Of a stretch of DNA of 64,000 nt, positions 63,587-64,000 are shown piece after piece. Position numbers and translations under genes: made by a program. Where the stretch lies: positions 3,286,001 through 3,350,000 of the forward strand of contig NZ_CP080409.1 in assembly GCF_019448235.1 (NCBI RefSeq), read 5' to 3'. Below the pieces are notes generated by a model. It saw only the letters and a program-made list of their open reading frames with translations. It searched no databases and was not told where the DNA came from. The stretch's first letter is position 1, and each line of letters starts with the position of its first letter. The DNA is from Nocardioides panacisoli (GTDB lineage: Bacteria; Actinomycetota; Actinomycetes; Propionibacteriales; Nocardioidaceae).

Positions 63587-64000
63587 TCAGATGGAGAGCA
63601 CCAGGATGACCAGCACGGTCAGGCCGATCAGCAGGCCCACGACGGTCGGGCTGAGCCCGAGCGAGTTCGTCTGGGTGGTGGGGACGGACGCGGACTCCTG
63701 CTCCTCGCGACGGGGGCGACGGCTCGGCGGTGCCACGGGCGCCGGCGGCAGGTCCTCGGCCGGGTCGGTCATCAGGTCGGCGGGCGGTCCGAACGGTTCG
63801 TTGCTGCCGTCCCACCCGTTGATGCCGTCCTGGCGCAGGGCGCCGTCCTCGTAGCGGTACTGCCAGCTGCGCTCGTCCTCGCCGACGAAGCGGACCTCGC
63901 CGGCGGAGACGAACGGCGCGATCGCGAGGTAGAACGCCGTCGCCTGGTCCGACCACTTCGGGTCGCCGTCCTCGTCGGTGGCCAGCAGCAGCCGCTCACC
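63587..64000 (-). CDS. C-terminal part of a tail-anchored membrane protein, cut by the right edge
   Basis: 137 codons are open from the edge to the TGA at 63587; the first in-frame ATG is only at 63772, but the frame continues upstream with coherent protein sequence (GERLLLATDEDGDPKW..., 'FYLAIAPFVSAGEVRFVGEDERSW' in part, 'DGINGWDGSNEPFGPPADLM' in part), so the 61-codon piece is not a separate gene. The C-terminus has a Pro/Arg/Glu stretch, then one membrane helix (SPTVVGLLIGLTVLVILVLSI). The visible domain is not recognised: Trp-rich and acidic, it probably lies in the cytoplasm. The start lies outside the window. Confidence 0.75.
   Translation of the reverse strand, partial: GERLLLATDEDGDPKWSDQATAFYLAIAPFVSAGEVRFVGEDERSWQYRYEDGALRQDGINGWDGSNEPFGPPADLMTDPAEDLPPAPVAPPSRRPRREEQESASVPTTQTNSLGLSPTVVGLLIGLTVLVILVLSI

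Noticed and set aside
63587..63772. Independent 61-residue tail-anchored protein
   Set aside because: The same frame stays open with protein-like sequence up to the window edge, so it is the end of a longer, truncated gene.

Overview
The window is very GC-rich, densely packed DNA with many GTG/TTG starts, 1-4 nt gene overlaps and actinobacterial gene orders. These include tRNA-Thr/tRNA-Met/rpmG/hadA-hadB/murB, tRNA-Trp/secE/nusG/rplK-rplA, rplJ-rplL, a complete mkl-yrbE-mce operon and rpoB-rpoC. Together with aspB of the Rv3722c type, korAB, an MptB-like mannosyltransferase and GGTCGAG...CGAGACC repeats, this points to a Nocardioides-like member of the Propionibacteriales. The genus is an inference; no 16S rRNA gene is present.

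Layout. 1-3.4 kb: 2-oxoacid:ferredoxin oxidoreductase (korB cut by the left edge, korA), an SRPBCC protein and YajQ, all on the minus strand. 3.4-4.4 kb: tRNA-Tyr, a strong hairpin and an orphan membrane protein. 4.4-8.2 kb: a deazaflavin-type reductase, a fused AMP-ligase/carrier-protein/acyltransferase enzyme with an IdeR/DtxR-like box at its start, and an unknown protein. 8.3-11.8 kb: a polytopic mannosyltransferase, a GT4 glycosyltransferase and a membrane protein. 11.9-16.1 kb: pirin, tag, lrgA-lrgB and an amidase. 16.1-21.1 kb: tRNA-Thr, tRNA-Met, rpmG, a lipoprotein, two MaoC-type dehydratase subunits, murB, a DUF4190-like protein and adenosine deaminase.

21.2-46.1 kb is the transcription/translation core. 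secE-nusG-rplK-rplA is followed by an opposed aspartate aminotransferase, then rplJ-rplL with a classical L10 leader. Next comes an apparently complete lipid-import operon: Mkl ATPase, two YrbE permeases, MceA-F and two Mce-associated proteins, the last with a degenerate J-domain. rpoB-rpoC follow, with tandem promoters in front and double hairpins behind.

46.1-55.5 kb: glycerophosphodiesterase, geranylgeranyl-reductase-type FAD enzyme, tandem Nudix protein, class F sortase with a secreted putative substrate, and hydroxyacid-oxoacid transhydrogenase co-transcribed with an FAD/FeS 2-hydroxyacid dehydrogenase. The last two are a plausible D-2-hydroxyglutarate-forming and -recycling pair. 55.5-58.7 kb looks accessory: a DUF222/HNH (13E12-type) gene and three small orphan genes. 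58.9-64 kb: a 28-residue membrane peptide, a methyltransferase, a secreted propeller-like protein, a macrodomain protein, serC, a GNAT protein and the C-terminal part of a membrane-anchored protein cut by the right edge.

No CRISPR array, prophage, insertion sequence or recognised defence system was found. The most unusual items are the iron-box trifunctional enzyme, the J-like/Mce-associated fusion, and palindromic repeats that lie in frame inside three genes.
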